The translations under genes and the position numbers were made by a program. From the NCBI GenBank assembly GCA_011375345.1, contig DRLM01000126.1:1-42047 (forward strand): 42,047 nucleotides of DNA, read 5' to 3'. Below, piece by piece: positions 1 to 7,676 of the stretch; the stretch's first letter is position 1; each line of letters starts with the position of its first letter. This stretch comes from Gammaproteobacteria bacterium (GTDB taxonomy: Bacteria > Pseudomonadota > Gammaproteobacteria > DRLM01). The notes beneath the pieces are model-generated. The model had not been told where the DNA came from and did not search any database. It saw only the letters and a list, made by a program, of their open reading frames with translations.

Positions 1-1271
1 AGCGACAATGCGCCGGGCCGGAGCGGCGCTCCGGCGCGGGCCAGCCACGGCAAGGCCCCCGCCACAAACAGCCACGCCCCCACCAGGCCCACCACGGAAA
101 ACAAGGCCACCTGCCGCAAGCCGGGCAGCGACGTGGACGCCAGACAGGCATAGGCGATCACCGTGGTGACCAGGGCCAGCGCCATCCCGGGAAACACGGC
201 GGCCAGGGCGGCGCGGCCGCCACCGCCCGCCCCCATGGCATACAAGCGGGTGAAAAAATGCAGGGCATAATCCACCGCCACACCGATCAGACTGGCGCCG
301 AACACCAGGGTGAGCACATGCAGGCCGCCGAACACCGCATGGCTCACCCCCACGGCGCACAAACACCCGAACGCGATGGCCGTGAGGCTGAGCAACAGGG
401 GGGTGAGGGAGCGAAAGGCCGCCCAGAACAACAGCACAATGCCCGCGAGCGAGCCCAGGGCAATGACGGACACGTCCCTTTGGGCCTGGGCGGCGGCGGC
501 GGCGGCGTGGAAGACGAACCCCGAACGCAACACGGCCACGCCGGGATGGCGCCCGGCCACGGCGGCGCTCAGCGCAGCGACGGCCGCGGCCACCTGCCGC
601 TGTTGCGCCAGGCTGAACGCGTCACCGCTCAGGCGGGCCGTAATCACGGCGTAGTGCTGCCGCGGGTTTTCCCGGCTCACCAGCACCAGCCCGTCCTCCC
701 GCCGGCGGCCGCCGTCGTCGCTCAGAAGCTGGCGGATGTAATCATTGAAGAGGTACAGCGGGTCCTCCTCCGGCGTCGCCACCGCCGCCCAGCTGTCGAT
801 GCCATACAGGGCCCGCTCCGCCCGGACCAGCAAGGGCTGGACCGTCCCCGCCGCCAGGGCGGCCCGCTGCGACGCCGACAGCAAATGAAAGCGATATTGC
901 TTCAGCAGGGTGACCAATGCCGCCGCGCCGCCGTCTTCATCCTGCACCGGCGCCAGGCCGGGGAGCCGGGCAAGATCGCGCTTAAGCGCCGCCGCGGCCG
1001 CCTTCACCGCGGCCTTGTCGGCGCCCGCGACGAGCAACACCAGGGTCTGGTTGGCACGCGCCAGCAAACGCCGGTTGGCGGCTTCCACCAGCGCCCCGTG
1101 CTGCACCGGTGGCAGCAAGGCGCGCAAACTCGCTTCAAACTGAAAGCCGCGCTGGCTTTGCTGCACCAGCAGTGCCAGCGCCCCCAACAACACCGCCGCC
1201 AACACCGCGCCCAAGATGCGCTGCCACCGCGCGGACAGGCTCAGCCCGCCGGGCTCAAGGCGCGGCGGCAT
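1..1271 (-). CDS. MMPL/RND-family exporter of the aryl polyene cluster (3' end outside window)
   Basis: The reading frame starts at the ATG complementary to 1269-1271 and stays open to the left edge, so about 423 residues are visible and the C-terminus is missing. A hydrophobic segment lies near residues 15-35, followed by a long soluble periplasmic stretch. A cluster of transmembrane segments follows (for example VIALGSLAGIVLLFWAAF and a segment containing FGASLIGVAVDYALHFF). This is the N-terminal half of the duplicated MMPL architecture, and GVAVDYALHF is a typical MMPL signature. The start overlaps the LolA-like gene by 17 bases, so the two are co-translated. In aryl polyene clusters this exporter is thought to move the lipid-linked pigment towards the outer membrane. 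Family assignment is firm; the substrate is inferred from context. Confidence 0.85.
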   Translation of the reverse strand, partial: MPPRLEPGGLSLSARWQRILGAVLAAVLLGALALLVQQSQRGFQFEASLRALLPPVQHGALVEAANRRLLARANQTLVLLVAGADKAAVKAAAAALKRDLARLPGLAPVQDEDGGAAALVTLLKQYRFHLLSASQRAALAAGTVQPLLVRAERALYGIDSWAAVATPEEDPLYLFNDYIRQLLSDDGGRRREDGLVLVSRENPRQHYAVITARLSGDAFSLAQQRQVAAAVAALSAAVAGRHPGVAVLRSGFVFHAAAAAAQAQRDVSVIALGSLAGIVLLFWAAFRSLTPLLLSLTAIAFGCLCAVGVSHAVFGGLHVLTLVFGASLIGVAVDYALHFFTRLYAMGAGGGGRAALAAVFPGMALALVTTVIAYACLASTSLPGLRQVALFSVVGLVGAWLFVAGALPWLARAGAPLRPGALS

Positions 1272-1944
1272 CTTGCCCGGCTGGCGGCCATGCCGCACAC
1301 AGCCCCCGCCCCGCGCCGAAATAGCGCCGGCAGGCGGCGGCACTCAGCCCGGGCAGCACCCGGAGCTGGGAAAACGCCACTTCGGTCACATCACCCCGGG
1401 CCGACCGCACCCGCAACCCCTCAATGAATTCCCCGCCATGAATGCTGGCGCCGCGCAGCACTTTCCCAAGCAGGGCGTCGCGCGGCCGCAAGTCCAGGGT
1501 CCAGCGCCCGCCCTCCACCTGCCAGTCAAGCTCAAACAGGCGCGCCAGGGCCTCGAGGTCGGCGCCGAAAAAGGCCAGCAGGATCTTATTGCTGTGCTTT
1601 TCCATGGCATTGGGGGGGCCGGCGGCGTCCGCCGCCACCCCCGGAGCCTGCCAGTGTATAGGGCCCTGGCCGGTGAAGGTGGTGGCACTGGTGAACGGGG
1701 TTTCGGTCCGCCAGTACAACCCGCCCTCGCGCCAGAAAACGAACCTGCCGGTGGACTTGAGAGAACGGGAAAAACCTTTCAAGCGGCGCTGTTGCACAAA
1801 TTCACCTGCGACCAAGGCGTGGCTTTGCAAGCGCGTGATCACCTCTTGCAGCGCCTGGTTTTCCGCGGCCGGGGCGACGCAGGGCGCGGCCCAGACCAAC
1901 AAGCCCCAGGCGAAACACCGCCACGAGTGCGGAAAACGCCTCAT
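1255..1944 (-). CDS. LolA-like outer-membrane lipoprotein carrier protein
   Basis: This 229-residue protein has an N-terminal signal peptide (MRRFPHSWRCFAWGLLVWAA, cleavage after about residue 27). The mature part begins with the LolA-like pattern ALVAGEFVQQRRLKGFSRSL, followed by a GRFVFWREGGLYWRTETPF strand pair. This is the usual LolA/LppC-type beta fold that cradles acyl chains. The start at 1944 is preferred over an in-frame ATG at 1971 because it begins the signal peptide and overlaps the thioesterase stop as ATGA. Aryl polyene clusters commonly carry a dedicated LolA homologue next to the MMPL exporter. The likely job is carrying the lipidated pigment across the periplasm. That substrate is inferred. 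Confidence 0.85.
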   Translation of the reverse strand: MRRFPHSWRCFAWGLLVWAAPCVAPAAENQALQEVITRLQSHALVAGEFVQQRRLKGFSRSLKSTGRFVFWREGGLYWRTETPFTSATTFTGQGPIHWQAPGVAADAAGPPNAMEKHSNKILLAFFGADLEALARLFELDWQVEGGRWTLDLRPRDALLGKVLRGASIHGGEFIEGLRVRSARGDVTEVAFSQLRVLPGLSAAACRRYFGAGRGLCAAWPPAGQDAAAP

Positions 1945-2351
1945 GGACGGGCAAGCCCCAGCTTCTGCCACAACACCGGCGGCGTTTCATAACACATCTG
2001 CTCGGTGTTCAAATCCACTGCCGCCTGCACCGTGTAGCCCTTGCTGAGCCTGAGGCCGCTGGCGGCATCGGTGATGAGATATTTGATTTTGAGGCGGTAC
2101 TCCCACTCCGCGAGGGTGGCTTTGAGGCGGATCCGCTGGCCGTAACGCAGGGGTTTGGCATATTGGATGCGCAGGTCCACCACCGGCCAGGCATAGCCGG
2201 AGGCCAGCATGTCCTCGTAACCATACTGAAACGATTCCAGCAGCTGGCAGCGGACGATTTCCAGATATTTCACATAGCGCCCGTGCCAGACCACACCCAG
2301 GGCATCCACGTCGTGAAACGGCACGGTCAATTCGGTTTCTGCGCTTTTCAT
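1941..2351 (-). CDS. Acyl-CoA/ACP thioesterase, 4-hydroxybenzoyl-CoA thioesterase (YbgC) family
   Basis: The 136-residue hotdog protein has the 4HBT/YbgC signature near its start, PFHDVDALGVVWHGRYVKYL, in which the aspartate of HDVDALG is the usual catalytic acid. The length is normal for the family. It overlaps the downstream LolA-like gene by four bases (ATGA), so it belongs to the leftward operon. Aryl polyene clusters usually contain one such thioesterase, thought to release the finished aryl polyene or to hydrolyse stalled acyl-ACP. Which of these applies cannot be read from sequence. Confidence 0.85.
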   Translation of the reverse strand: MKSAETELTVPFHDVDALGVVWHGRYVKYLEIVRCQLLESFQYGYEDMLASGYAWPVVDLRIQYAKPLRYGQRIRLKATLAEWEYRLKIKYLITDAASGLRLSKGYTVQAAVDLNTEQMCYETPPVLWQKLGLARP

Positions 2352-2436
2352 GGCCCGGTCTCGTCAGCCCCGCACCCGTCCGCGGACAAGGCGCCTGATC
2401 CGCTGCCCCGGGCCTGCCCTTTGCGGCGCTGCGCGG

Positions 2437-3177
2437 TCAACGGACCCTTTCCCACTTCCTCAGCAACAAACGGGGCAGGCGCCGCAACATGCCCACAAAC
2501 AACCGGCTGTGCATGGCGGAAATCCGCAGATTGTCCCGCACCATGTGGAAATGAGAAGGCACGCCGTCAGGGTAGCGGACCTGGACCTCGATCTGCTCCA
2601 GCGGCACCCCCTCCCACAGCAGGCGCACCAGGATATCGGTGTCGAAGTCCATCCGTTTCCCGATCCCGGTGCGGTTCAATAACGCAACCGTGGCGGCCAG
2701 GGGATAGAGCCGGTAGCCGCACATGGAATCCCGGACCGCCGGGGACAGGGTGTGCAGCCACACCCAAAAATCAGTGATCGCGCGCCCGTAACGCCGCCCT
2801 TTGGGCATGCTGGCATAGGGACGGCAGCCGGCAATCACCGCCTCCGGCCGGGACCGCGCCGCGGCCAGAAAACGGGGCACCGCCGCCAGGTCATGCTGGC
2901 CGTCGGCGTCCACTTGCAGGGCGTGGCTGTATCCCGCCCGGGCGGCCGCCCGCAAACCGTCACCCACCACAACCCCCTTGCCCCGGTTGCGCTCGTGGCG
3001 AATCAGCATCACACCGGGGTGGGCGGCGGCCAGACGGGCCAGCACCGCGCGGCAGGCCCGGCCGCTGCCGTCGTCCATGAGATAACAGGGCAGATCCCGG
3101 GCCACGAGCGCCGCCACCACCGCGGCAATGTTTTCCCCGTGATTGTAAACGGGAATGACGACACAGGGCCGAAACAC
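2437..3177 (-). CDS. Family 2 glycosyltransferase of the aryl polyene cluster
   Basis: This 246-residue GT-A fold protein opens with CVVIPVYNHGENIAAVVAAL and carries the nucleotide-sugar/metal motif QVDADGQHDL near residue 92. The sequence then resembles dolichol-phosphate-mannose-synthase-like GT2 enzymes. There is no long transmembrane tail, and the C-terminus is basic (RRLPRLLLRKWERVR), which suggests peripheral membrane association. It starts two bases after the stop of the dehydratase gene, so the genes are translationally linked. In many aryl polyene clusters a GT2 domain is fused to an LpxL-like acyltransferase. Here the two are separate genes in opposite blocks. The probable role is adding a sugar between the polyene and its lipid anchor (inference). 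Confidence 0.85.
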   Translation of the reverse strand: MFRPCVVIPVYNHGENIAAVVAALVARDLPCYLMDDGSGRACRAVLARLAAAHPGVMLIRHERNRGKGVVVGDGLRAAARAGYSHALQVDADGQHDLAAVPRFLAAARSRPEAVIAGCRPYASMPKGRRYGRAITDFWVWLHTLSPAVRDSMCGYRLYPLAATVALLNRTGIGKRMDFDTDILVRLLWEGVPLEQIEVQVRYPDGVPSHFHMVRDNLRISAMHSRLFVGMLRRLPRLLLRKWERVR

Positions 3178-3179
3178 CT

Positions 3180-3527
3180 TTATTCCGCAAACACGATGTG
3201 GCCGGCAGAATAGCGGCTGCGCTCATCGAAATAGCAGAACCGGAGACCAGGCCGGTCCCGGAGCGCCCCAATGTGCAGGCTGAGGCGGGCGGCGGGCAGG
3301 ATGGGGCGGGTGAACTTCAACCGCTCCAGCTTTGCAAACGCCCCCGCCGGCCGCAAACTCCCGGCCAGTTCCAAAACCCATTTGATCTGCACCACGCCGG
3401 GCAGGATGGGGTGAGCCGGAAAATGACCGCAAAAGAAAACGAGGTCGGTGGGAATATCAAGCGCGTATTCCACCCGGCCGGGCCGGGCGCGTTGCTCCAG
3501 GATGACGGGCGACTGGGAGTGTGCCAC
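3180..3527 (-). CDS. Hotdog-fold 3-hydroxyacyl-ACP dehydratase (FabA/FabZ-like, ApeI-type)
   Basis: The product is 115 residues with the dehydratase motif FFCGHFPAHPILPGVVQIKW, where the histidine of GHFP is the expected catalytic base. The usual FabZ acidic residue, which would lie on the opposite helix, is not obvious. Such small dehydratases act as heterodimers with a partner in characterised aryl polyene systems, and the third hotdog protein (12304-12732) is a candidate partner. The gene sits between the ACP gene (14 bases upstream) and the glycosyltransferase (2 bases downstream). The likely reaction is removal of water from 3-hydroxyacyl-ACP during polyene extension. Confidence 0.8.
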   Translation of the reverse strand: MAHSQSPVILEQRARPGRVEYALDIPTDLVFFCGHFPAHPILPGVVQIKWVLELAGSLRPAGAFAKLERLKFTRPILPAARLSLHIGALRDRPGLRFCYFDERSRYSAGHIVFAE

Positions 3528-3541
3528 AACAGCTCCCGCCC

Positions 3542-3793
3542 TCAGCGCTCATTCAGCACCACATACACCGCCTCGACCACATCCTGTACGGTGCGGACAT
3601 CCTTGAAATCCGAAGGCTGCATGCGTTTGCCGGTCAAGTCCTTGAGCTTGATCACCATGTCCACGGCGTCGATGCTGTCGATGTCCAGATCCTCGTACAA
3701 CCTGGCCTCAGGTCGGATGGCCGCCGGATCGGTCTCGAACAGCTCCATGATGACGTTCTTCAGATGATCGTAAATGTCTGCTTTGCTGTGCAT
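3542..3793 (-). CDS. Acyl carrier protein (first of two)
   Basis: This 83-residue acidic helical protein contains the phosphopantetheine attachment motif LDIDSIDAVDMVIKL, with the modified serine at residue 40. Size and the three-helix pattern match type II ACPs. DSID rather than the housekeeping DSLD is frequent in aryl polyene and related specialised ACPs. It is the third gene of the leftward operon and is expected to carry the growing chain or the starter unit. The Sfp-type transferase at the far end of the cluster is the natural candidate for activating it. Confidence 0.9.
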   Translation of the reverse strand: MHSKADIYDHLKNVIMELFETDPAAIRPEARLYEDLDIDSIDAVDMVIKLKDLTGKRMQPSDFKDVRTVQDVVEAVYVVLNER

Positions 3794-3912
3794 GATCTGA
3801 TCCGCCTTGCCCCCCCTGGAAAATCATTATAAAGCAGCGCGGCGCCCGCAAGGGGCGCCAATTCTAACAGAGCGGGCCGCTCCCGCCACACAGGCGCCGG
3901 GAAAACCCACCC

Positions 3913-4710
3913 TCACGGACACGCGGCGAAATACCGGTCATGGTAGAAACGCTCCAGGACCGTGGTCAGCTCACGCGCCGCCCGCCCCGGCGTGGTTTTG
4001 GCCGCGGCGCGATACGGGGCAATGGAAATATCCGGCAGGATTTCGACGGTGAAATGAGGCACCTGGTCGGGCACCCGGTACCACTTTTGCCGCTTGAGCA
4101 GGGTGGCCGGTTCGCAGCGGATCAACACCGGGGTGATGTCGCAGTCCGCCGCCAGGGCCACGTGGGCGGTGCCACGCAAAAACTTAAGCGGCCGCCCGGG
4201 CCGGGAACGCGTTCCTTCGGGGAAAACGATGAGCGCATCCCCGCTGCGCAAAGAGGCCGCGCAGGCGGCGATCAGCTGCTCATGGTCATTGGCGATGTAC
4301 CCCGCCGCAGTCACCGGCCCCCGGGTGAAGGGATTGCGCCACAGGCTGCTTTTGACGATGCAATTGGCATTTTCAATCAGGGCAATCAAAAACACCACGT
4401 CCAGCAGGGAGGGGTGGTTGGCGATCACCAGTTGCCCCGGGCGCAGCCGTTCCTGCCCCCGCAACTCGTAACTCAACAGGCCCAGACCCCGCATCAGCGC
4501 GATAAACAGCCGGAAAGTTCTGGAGACAGCGGCGCGGGCACAGGCCCGTTTTTTTTCTTTCGCCAGGGGAGCGGGGTAGACGAACGCGTACATCATCAGG
4601 GCAATGGCCGCGCCCCCCAAACCAAACAGCACAAAGCTGAGTCCGGTGGCAAACACCCGCCACCCCTTTCCCAGGCCGGCCTGCCACCGCTGAGCCCGCG
4701 GAACGCGCAT
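3913..4710 (-). CDS. PlsC-like 1-acyl-glycerol-3-phosphate acyltransferase family protein
   Basis: The 265-residue protein has an N-terminal hydrophobic segment (about residues 22-46) and the acyltransferase block I motif IANHPSLLDVVF, an H-x4-D catalytic pair. Block III follows as VFPEGTRSRPGRPLKFLRG. These are the hallmarks of the LPLAT/PlsC superfamily, acting at the cytoplasmic face of the inner membrane. It lies between the chorismatase and ACP genes in the same direction. A housekeeping PlsC would not normally sit inside a pigment cluster, so an acyl transfer step on the pigment or its lipid anchor is likely. The true acceptor is unknown. Confidence 0.85.
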   Translation of the reverse strand: MRVPRAQRWQAGLGKGWRVFATGLSFVLFGLGGAAIALMMYAFVYPAPLAKEKKRACARAAVSRTFRLFIALMRGLGLLSYELRGQERLRPGQLVIANHPSLLDVVFLIALIENANCIVKSSLWRNPFTRGPVTAAGYIANDHEQLIAACAASLRSGDALIVFPEGTRSRPGRPLKFLRGTAHVALAADCDITPVLIRCEPATLLKRQKWYRVPDQVPHFTVEILPDISIAPYRAAAKTTPGRAARELTTVLERFYHDRYFAACP

Positions 4711-4774
4711 ACGTCAACGCCCCCCGGCACCCACGGGCAAAGACAGACCCCGGCACCGCGGCGGCTGTATCCGG

Positions 4775-5743
4775 CTAGCGCTCACCCACCCCCTCCAGTT
4801 CTATGGCCAGATCCCGGCGGCAGATATCACCGCGCAGCAGCACCAAGGGCACTTGGTCACCAAAATGCGCGCGCAGCCCCCGGCGCAGCCCCGCCGCCGC
4901 CTCGGGCTCCCGCAGGTAGGCTTTCACACCGGTCAGGCGCGGCGGCGCCGGCAGGGCCGCCCTCGCCGCCACATGTTGCAGCAGACCCTCGATATTGGCC
5001 AGGGTCACCCCGAGCTGGCCCGCGGGGTCACCCGGGTGCAGGGTGCGGTGACCCACCACGCTGGCAGTGCCGGAAAGGAACAGCTCAGCACCGCCGCGGG
5101 ATTCAAGCAGCGTCGCCCGGGCAAAGGAAGGACTGCGGGGACCGTAGCAGCGGGGATAGCGGTAGGCGCTGACCTGCTGGGGGTTTTCGAAGTGCCGGGG
5201 AGGCACCTGGGCGGCAAGCAGATAAATCACCCCGTCCCCCCCGCCGTGGCCGATGGCACTGGCGGCGGGGTAGTGGGCCTCGGCATAGCCGGCGGCCTCG
5301 AAAGCCTGGGCCCGGCCGACGCAAAACCGCTTGTAGCGCTCGCCGTCCCCCTCACCCTGGTTGATGTGGGCGAAATAATTCCAGATCCGCAGAACATGCG
5401 GAAACCCCCGCGCCCGCGCCTGACCCAACAACAGGCCGTAAGCATCCCGCACCGCGGCGCCCAAATCCTGGCCGCGCCCCTCTTCAATGCGCCTGGCAAG
5501 CAGCAGCACAGCGTCGCTATGAGACCAGTGGCACCCCCCCTCCAGGCCGCTCACGACGGGCGCATCGCAGCGCCACACCTCCCGCCAAGGTTCCGGCGAC
5601 AGCAACGGCAAGCCTGGGTTGATGTAGCGCGCCCCGAGTTCCACCTGCCCGGCGGCGCTGAAATCCACCACCGCCAGCACCCGCTCCGACTGTAGCAGTC
5701 GCTCGGCGGGCTCGGTAGAATAGCGGCACGTCAGTCTCGGCAT
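4775..5743 (-). CDS. Chorismatase of the FkbO/Hyg5/XanB2 family (hydroxybenzoate-forming)
   Basis: The 322-residue protein matches the chorismatase family in several blocks: RIWNYFAHINQGEGDGERYK, a PAASAIGHGGG turn, LSGTASVVGHRTLHPGD, and near the C-terminus LLRGDICRRDLAIELEG, whose final glutamate (E315) corresponds to the conserved acidic residue of the family. Members hydrolyse chorismate to 3-hydroxybenzoate, 4-hydroxybenzoate or a dihydroxy product, plus pyruvate. XanB2 of Xanthomonas supplies hydroxybenzoate for xanthomonadin and ubiquinone. As first gene of the leftward block, it most likely makes the aryl starter. The isomer formed cannot be decided from sequence. Assignment rests on motif recognition. 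Confidence 0.85.
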   Translation of the reverse strand: MPRLTCRYSTEPAERLLQSERVLAVVDFSAAGQVELGARYINPGLPLLSPEPWREVWRCDAPVVSGLEGGCHWSHSDAVLLLARRIEEGRGQDLGAAVRDAYGLLLGQARARGFPHVLRIWNYFAHINQGEGDGERYKRFCVGRAQAFEAAGYAEAHYPAASAIGHGGGDGVIYLLAAQVPPRHFENPQQVSAYRYPRCYGPRSPSFARATLLESRGGAELFLSGTASVVGHRTLHPGDPAGQLGVTLANIEGLLQHVAARAALPAPPRLTGVKAYLREPEAAAGLRRGLRAHFGDQVPLVLLRGDICRRDLAIELEGVGER

Positions 5744-5925
5744 GGGATCGCTGGCGAAGATAACAACACCCGGCGCCGTGGCAGCGGCCGAGTATTTATC
5801 CGTGGGGAAGTTCGGGGCGGAATACTATCACAAAGCCGGACCGCGCCACGGCCGTCCCGCCTCATCGCCACCGGACCGGCAGCCGCCCCGCTACCAACAC
5901 CATCACAGACCCAGGACATGCGACC
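5744..5925. promoter_or_regulatory. Divergent intergenic region driving both blocks of the pigment cluster
   Basis: The 182 bases lie between the starts of the chorismatase (leftward) and methyltransferase (rightward) genes, so promoters for both blocks must lie here or further upstream. An AT-richer patch around 5790-5833 (TATTTATCC, then AATACTATCACAAA) is the only segment with promoter-like composition. No convincing paired -35/-10 elements or known operator could be assigned by eye. Confidence 0.45.
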
Positions 5926-6678
5926 ATGAAACCCGAGCAAAAAGCGCAGATTGCTCCCCATCCCGTGTTGCCGGAGTACTACGACAACGAAGGCACCCGC
6001 CGCAAAGTGGTGGACGCCATGTTCGACGCCTCCGCCCGCCACTACGACTGGATCACCACCATGATGAGCTTCGGCTCCGGCAAGTGGTACCGGCGCCAGG
6101 CCTTGTTGCGCGCCGGCGTGGCGCCGGGCATGCGGCTGCTGGATGCGGGCGCGGGCACCGGCGTCATCGCCCACATCGCCCAGGATATCACCGGCGAAGA
6201 CGGCCTGGTGGTGGCGCTCGACCCCAGCAAGGGCATGCTGAACGAGGCGCGCAAACTGGGCGTGCAACACACCGCCCAGGGCCTGGGCGAAGGGCTGCCT
6301 TTCCCCGACAACAGCTTCGACCGGGTCACCATGGGCTATGCGCTGCGCCACGTGGCCGATCTCAAAACCTTGTTCGCCGAATACCTGCGGGTGCTGAAAC
6401 CGGGCGGCGGAATGCTGATTCTGGAAATCACCCGGCCGGAAAACAAGCTCGGCCTGGCCGTGCTGAAGTGTTACCTGAAAGGCGTGGTGCCCACCCTCAC
6501 CCGCTTGTTCCGCCGGAGCAGCGACGCCCAAAAACTCATGCGCTACTATTGGGACACCATCGAAAACTGCGTGCCCCCGGCCACCATCCTGGACGCCATG
6601 GCCCAGGCCGGCGTGCACCAGCCCCGGCGCCACGTGGTGCAGGGCATCTTCAGCGAATACAGCGGGAGCAAAACATAA
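5926..6678 (+). CDS. SAM-dependent class I methyltransferase, UbiE/MenG-like
   Basis: This 250-residue protein has the class I SAM-binding motif RLLDAGAGTGVIAHIAQD and a UbiE-like N-terminus (FDASARHYDWITTMMSFG). The later motif LRVLKPGGGMLILEI is the usual post-strand 5 block. Aryl polyene clusters usually encode a methyltransferase that decorates the aryl head group, for example the methoxy and methyl groups of known aryl polyenes. First position in the rightward block supports that role. The similarity to quinone methyltransferases fits a phenolic acceptor. A quinone-biosynthesis role is less likely given the surrounding genes. Confidence 0.82.
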   Translation: MKPEQKAQIAPHPVLPEYYDNEGTRRKVVDAMFDASARHYDWITTMMSFGSGKWYRRQALLRAGVAPGMRLLDAGAGTGVIAHIAQDITGEDGLVVALDPSKGMLNEARKLGVQHTAQGLGEGLPFPDNSFDRVTMGYALRHVADLKTLFAEYLRVLKPGGGMLILEITRPENKLGLAVLKCYLKGVVPTLTRLFRRSSDAQKLMRYYWDTIENCVPPATILDAMAQAGVHQPRRHVVQGIFSEYSGSKT

Positions 6679-6680
6679 CC

Positions 6681-6956
6681 ATGGCGCAGCAAAGCGAACA
6701 AGAACGGGAACTGGCGGCGGTGCTGGTGTCGGCCCTGGATCTGGACGACGTGGACCCTGCCGACATCGACCCACAGGCCCCCCTGTTCGGCGTGGACGCG
6801 CCCGACAGCCTGGGCCTGGATTCCATCGACGCCCTAGAAATCGCCCTGGCGGTGGCCCAGAACTACGGCGTGCAACTCAAAGCCGACGACGAAAACAACC
6901 GCGCCATCTTCGCCAGCCTGCGGGCCTTGTCCGAGCACATTGCGGCGAACCGTTGA
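6681..6956 (+). CDS. Acyl carrier protein (second of two)
   Basis: The 91-residue protein starts at the ATG at 6681, two bases after the methyltransferase stop. It carries the phosphopantetheine motif LGLDSIDALEIALAV with the serine at residue 48. The N-terminal half is very acidic (DLDDVDPADIDPQ). It differs clearly from the ACP at 3542-3793, so the cluster encodes two distinct carriers. In the studied aryl polyene systems two ACPs also exist and divide the work between starter loading and extension. Which does which here is unknown. Confidence 0.9.
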   Translation: MAQQSEQERELAAVLVSALDLDDVDPADIDPQAPLFGVDAPDSLGLDSIDALEIALAVAQNYGVQLKADDENNRAIFASLRALSEHIAANR

Positions 6957-7024
6957 GGCTGCCAGGCACCCATGGAACGTGACCGCTCCCCGATCCATCC
7001 CCTGTCTTTGAATACGCCCCACCT

Positions 7025-7052
7025 CCCCCCCCCCTTTGAAAAAAGGGGGGGG
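7025..7052. repeat. C-run/G-run palindrome between ACP and membrane-protein genes
   Basis: Ten C, TTTGAAAAAA, then eight G form a strong hairpin. The same core (CCCC-TTTGAAAA-GGGG) recurs at 8999-9015, and related arms are found at 9075-9097 and 33052-33070. It looks like a dispersed palindromic repeat rather than a terminator, because there is no U tract and the flanking genes are in the same direction. Confidence 0.6.
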
Positions 7053-7079
7053 CCGGGGACGGCGGGCTGAGGCAAGGCC

Positions 7080-7676
7080 ATGCAGCCTGCCCTGCTCATC
7101 GCCTACCCACTGTTTGTCCACCTGGGCGTGGCGCTGGACGTTCCCGCCCTGCACGTGCTGGCCATGATCTGTCTCGCCGCCGGGCTGCTCTACACGGGCC
7201 TTGCCGCGAGGCACCGTGACGCCTGGGGAATACTGGCCGGCGTCAGCCTGCTGGCCGCCGGCGTGGGCTACGCCGACTTCAGCCTCTACGTGCTGTATCT
7301 GCCGCCGATACTGATCCCGCTGCTGTTTTTCGCCGTGTTCCTGCGCTCTTTGCTGCCGGGCCAGGTGCCCCTGATCACCGCCATCGCCGATCAGGCCCGC
7401 GGGCCACTCTCAGACGCCATGCGCCGCTCCACCGACGCCTCCACAGCCATGTGGACCGTGCTGTTCGCCGCCATGACCCTGTGCTCCGCCGTGCTGCCCT
7501 GGCTGGCTTCTGCGGCCACCTGGTCGTTTGTCACCAATTTTCTGAACTATGCCGTGGTGGCACTGGTGTTCTTCGGTGAGTTCGCATATCGCCTGTGGCG
7601 CTTCCCCGAGCACAACCACCCCAGCTTTTGGGAGTATATTCTCATCGCGGTGCGCGCCAACATCGGGAAATCGTGA
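7080..7676 (+). CDS. Integral membrane protein of aryl polyene clusters (COG4648-like)
   Basis: The 198-residue protein is mostly hydrophobic, with about five or six transmembrane segments. These include PALHVLAMICLAAGLLY, VLYLPPILIPLLFFAVFLRS, WTVLFAAMTLCSAVLPWLAS and FLNYAVVALVFFGEFAYRLW. The polar tail YRLWRFPEHNHPSFWEYI is distinctive. It resembles the uncharacterised membrane proteins found next to the AMP-ligase in aryl polyene clusters; this is from memory of the family. The stop codon shares one base with the start of the ligase gene (TGATG), showing tight coupling. A role in membrane anchoring of the synthesis machinery or in transport is possible, but none is demonstrated. Confidence 0.75.
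   Translation: MQPALLIAYPLFVHLGVALDVPALHVLAMICLAAGLLYTGLAARHRDAWGILAGVSLLAAGVGYADFSLYVLYLPPILIPLLFFAVFLRSLLPGQVPLITAIADQARGPLSDAMRRSTDASTAMWTVLFAAMTLCSAVLPWLASAATWSFVTNFLNYAVVALVFFGEFAYRLWRFPEHNHPSFWEYILIAVRANIGKS

Noticed and set aside
258-1427. Long plus-strand open frame opposite the MMPL and LolA-like genes
   Set aside because: Low-complexity H/Q/R/G-rich translation with no family features; it is a by-product of high-GC antisense coding, and the minus strand encodes clear MMPL and LolA-like proteins.
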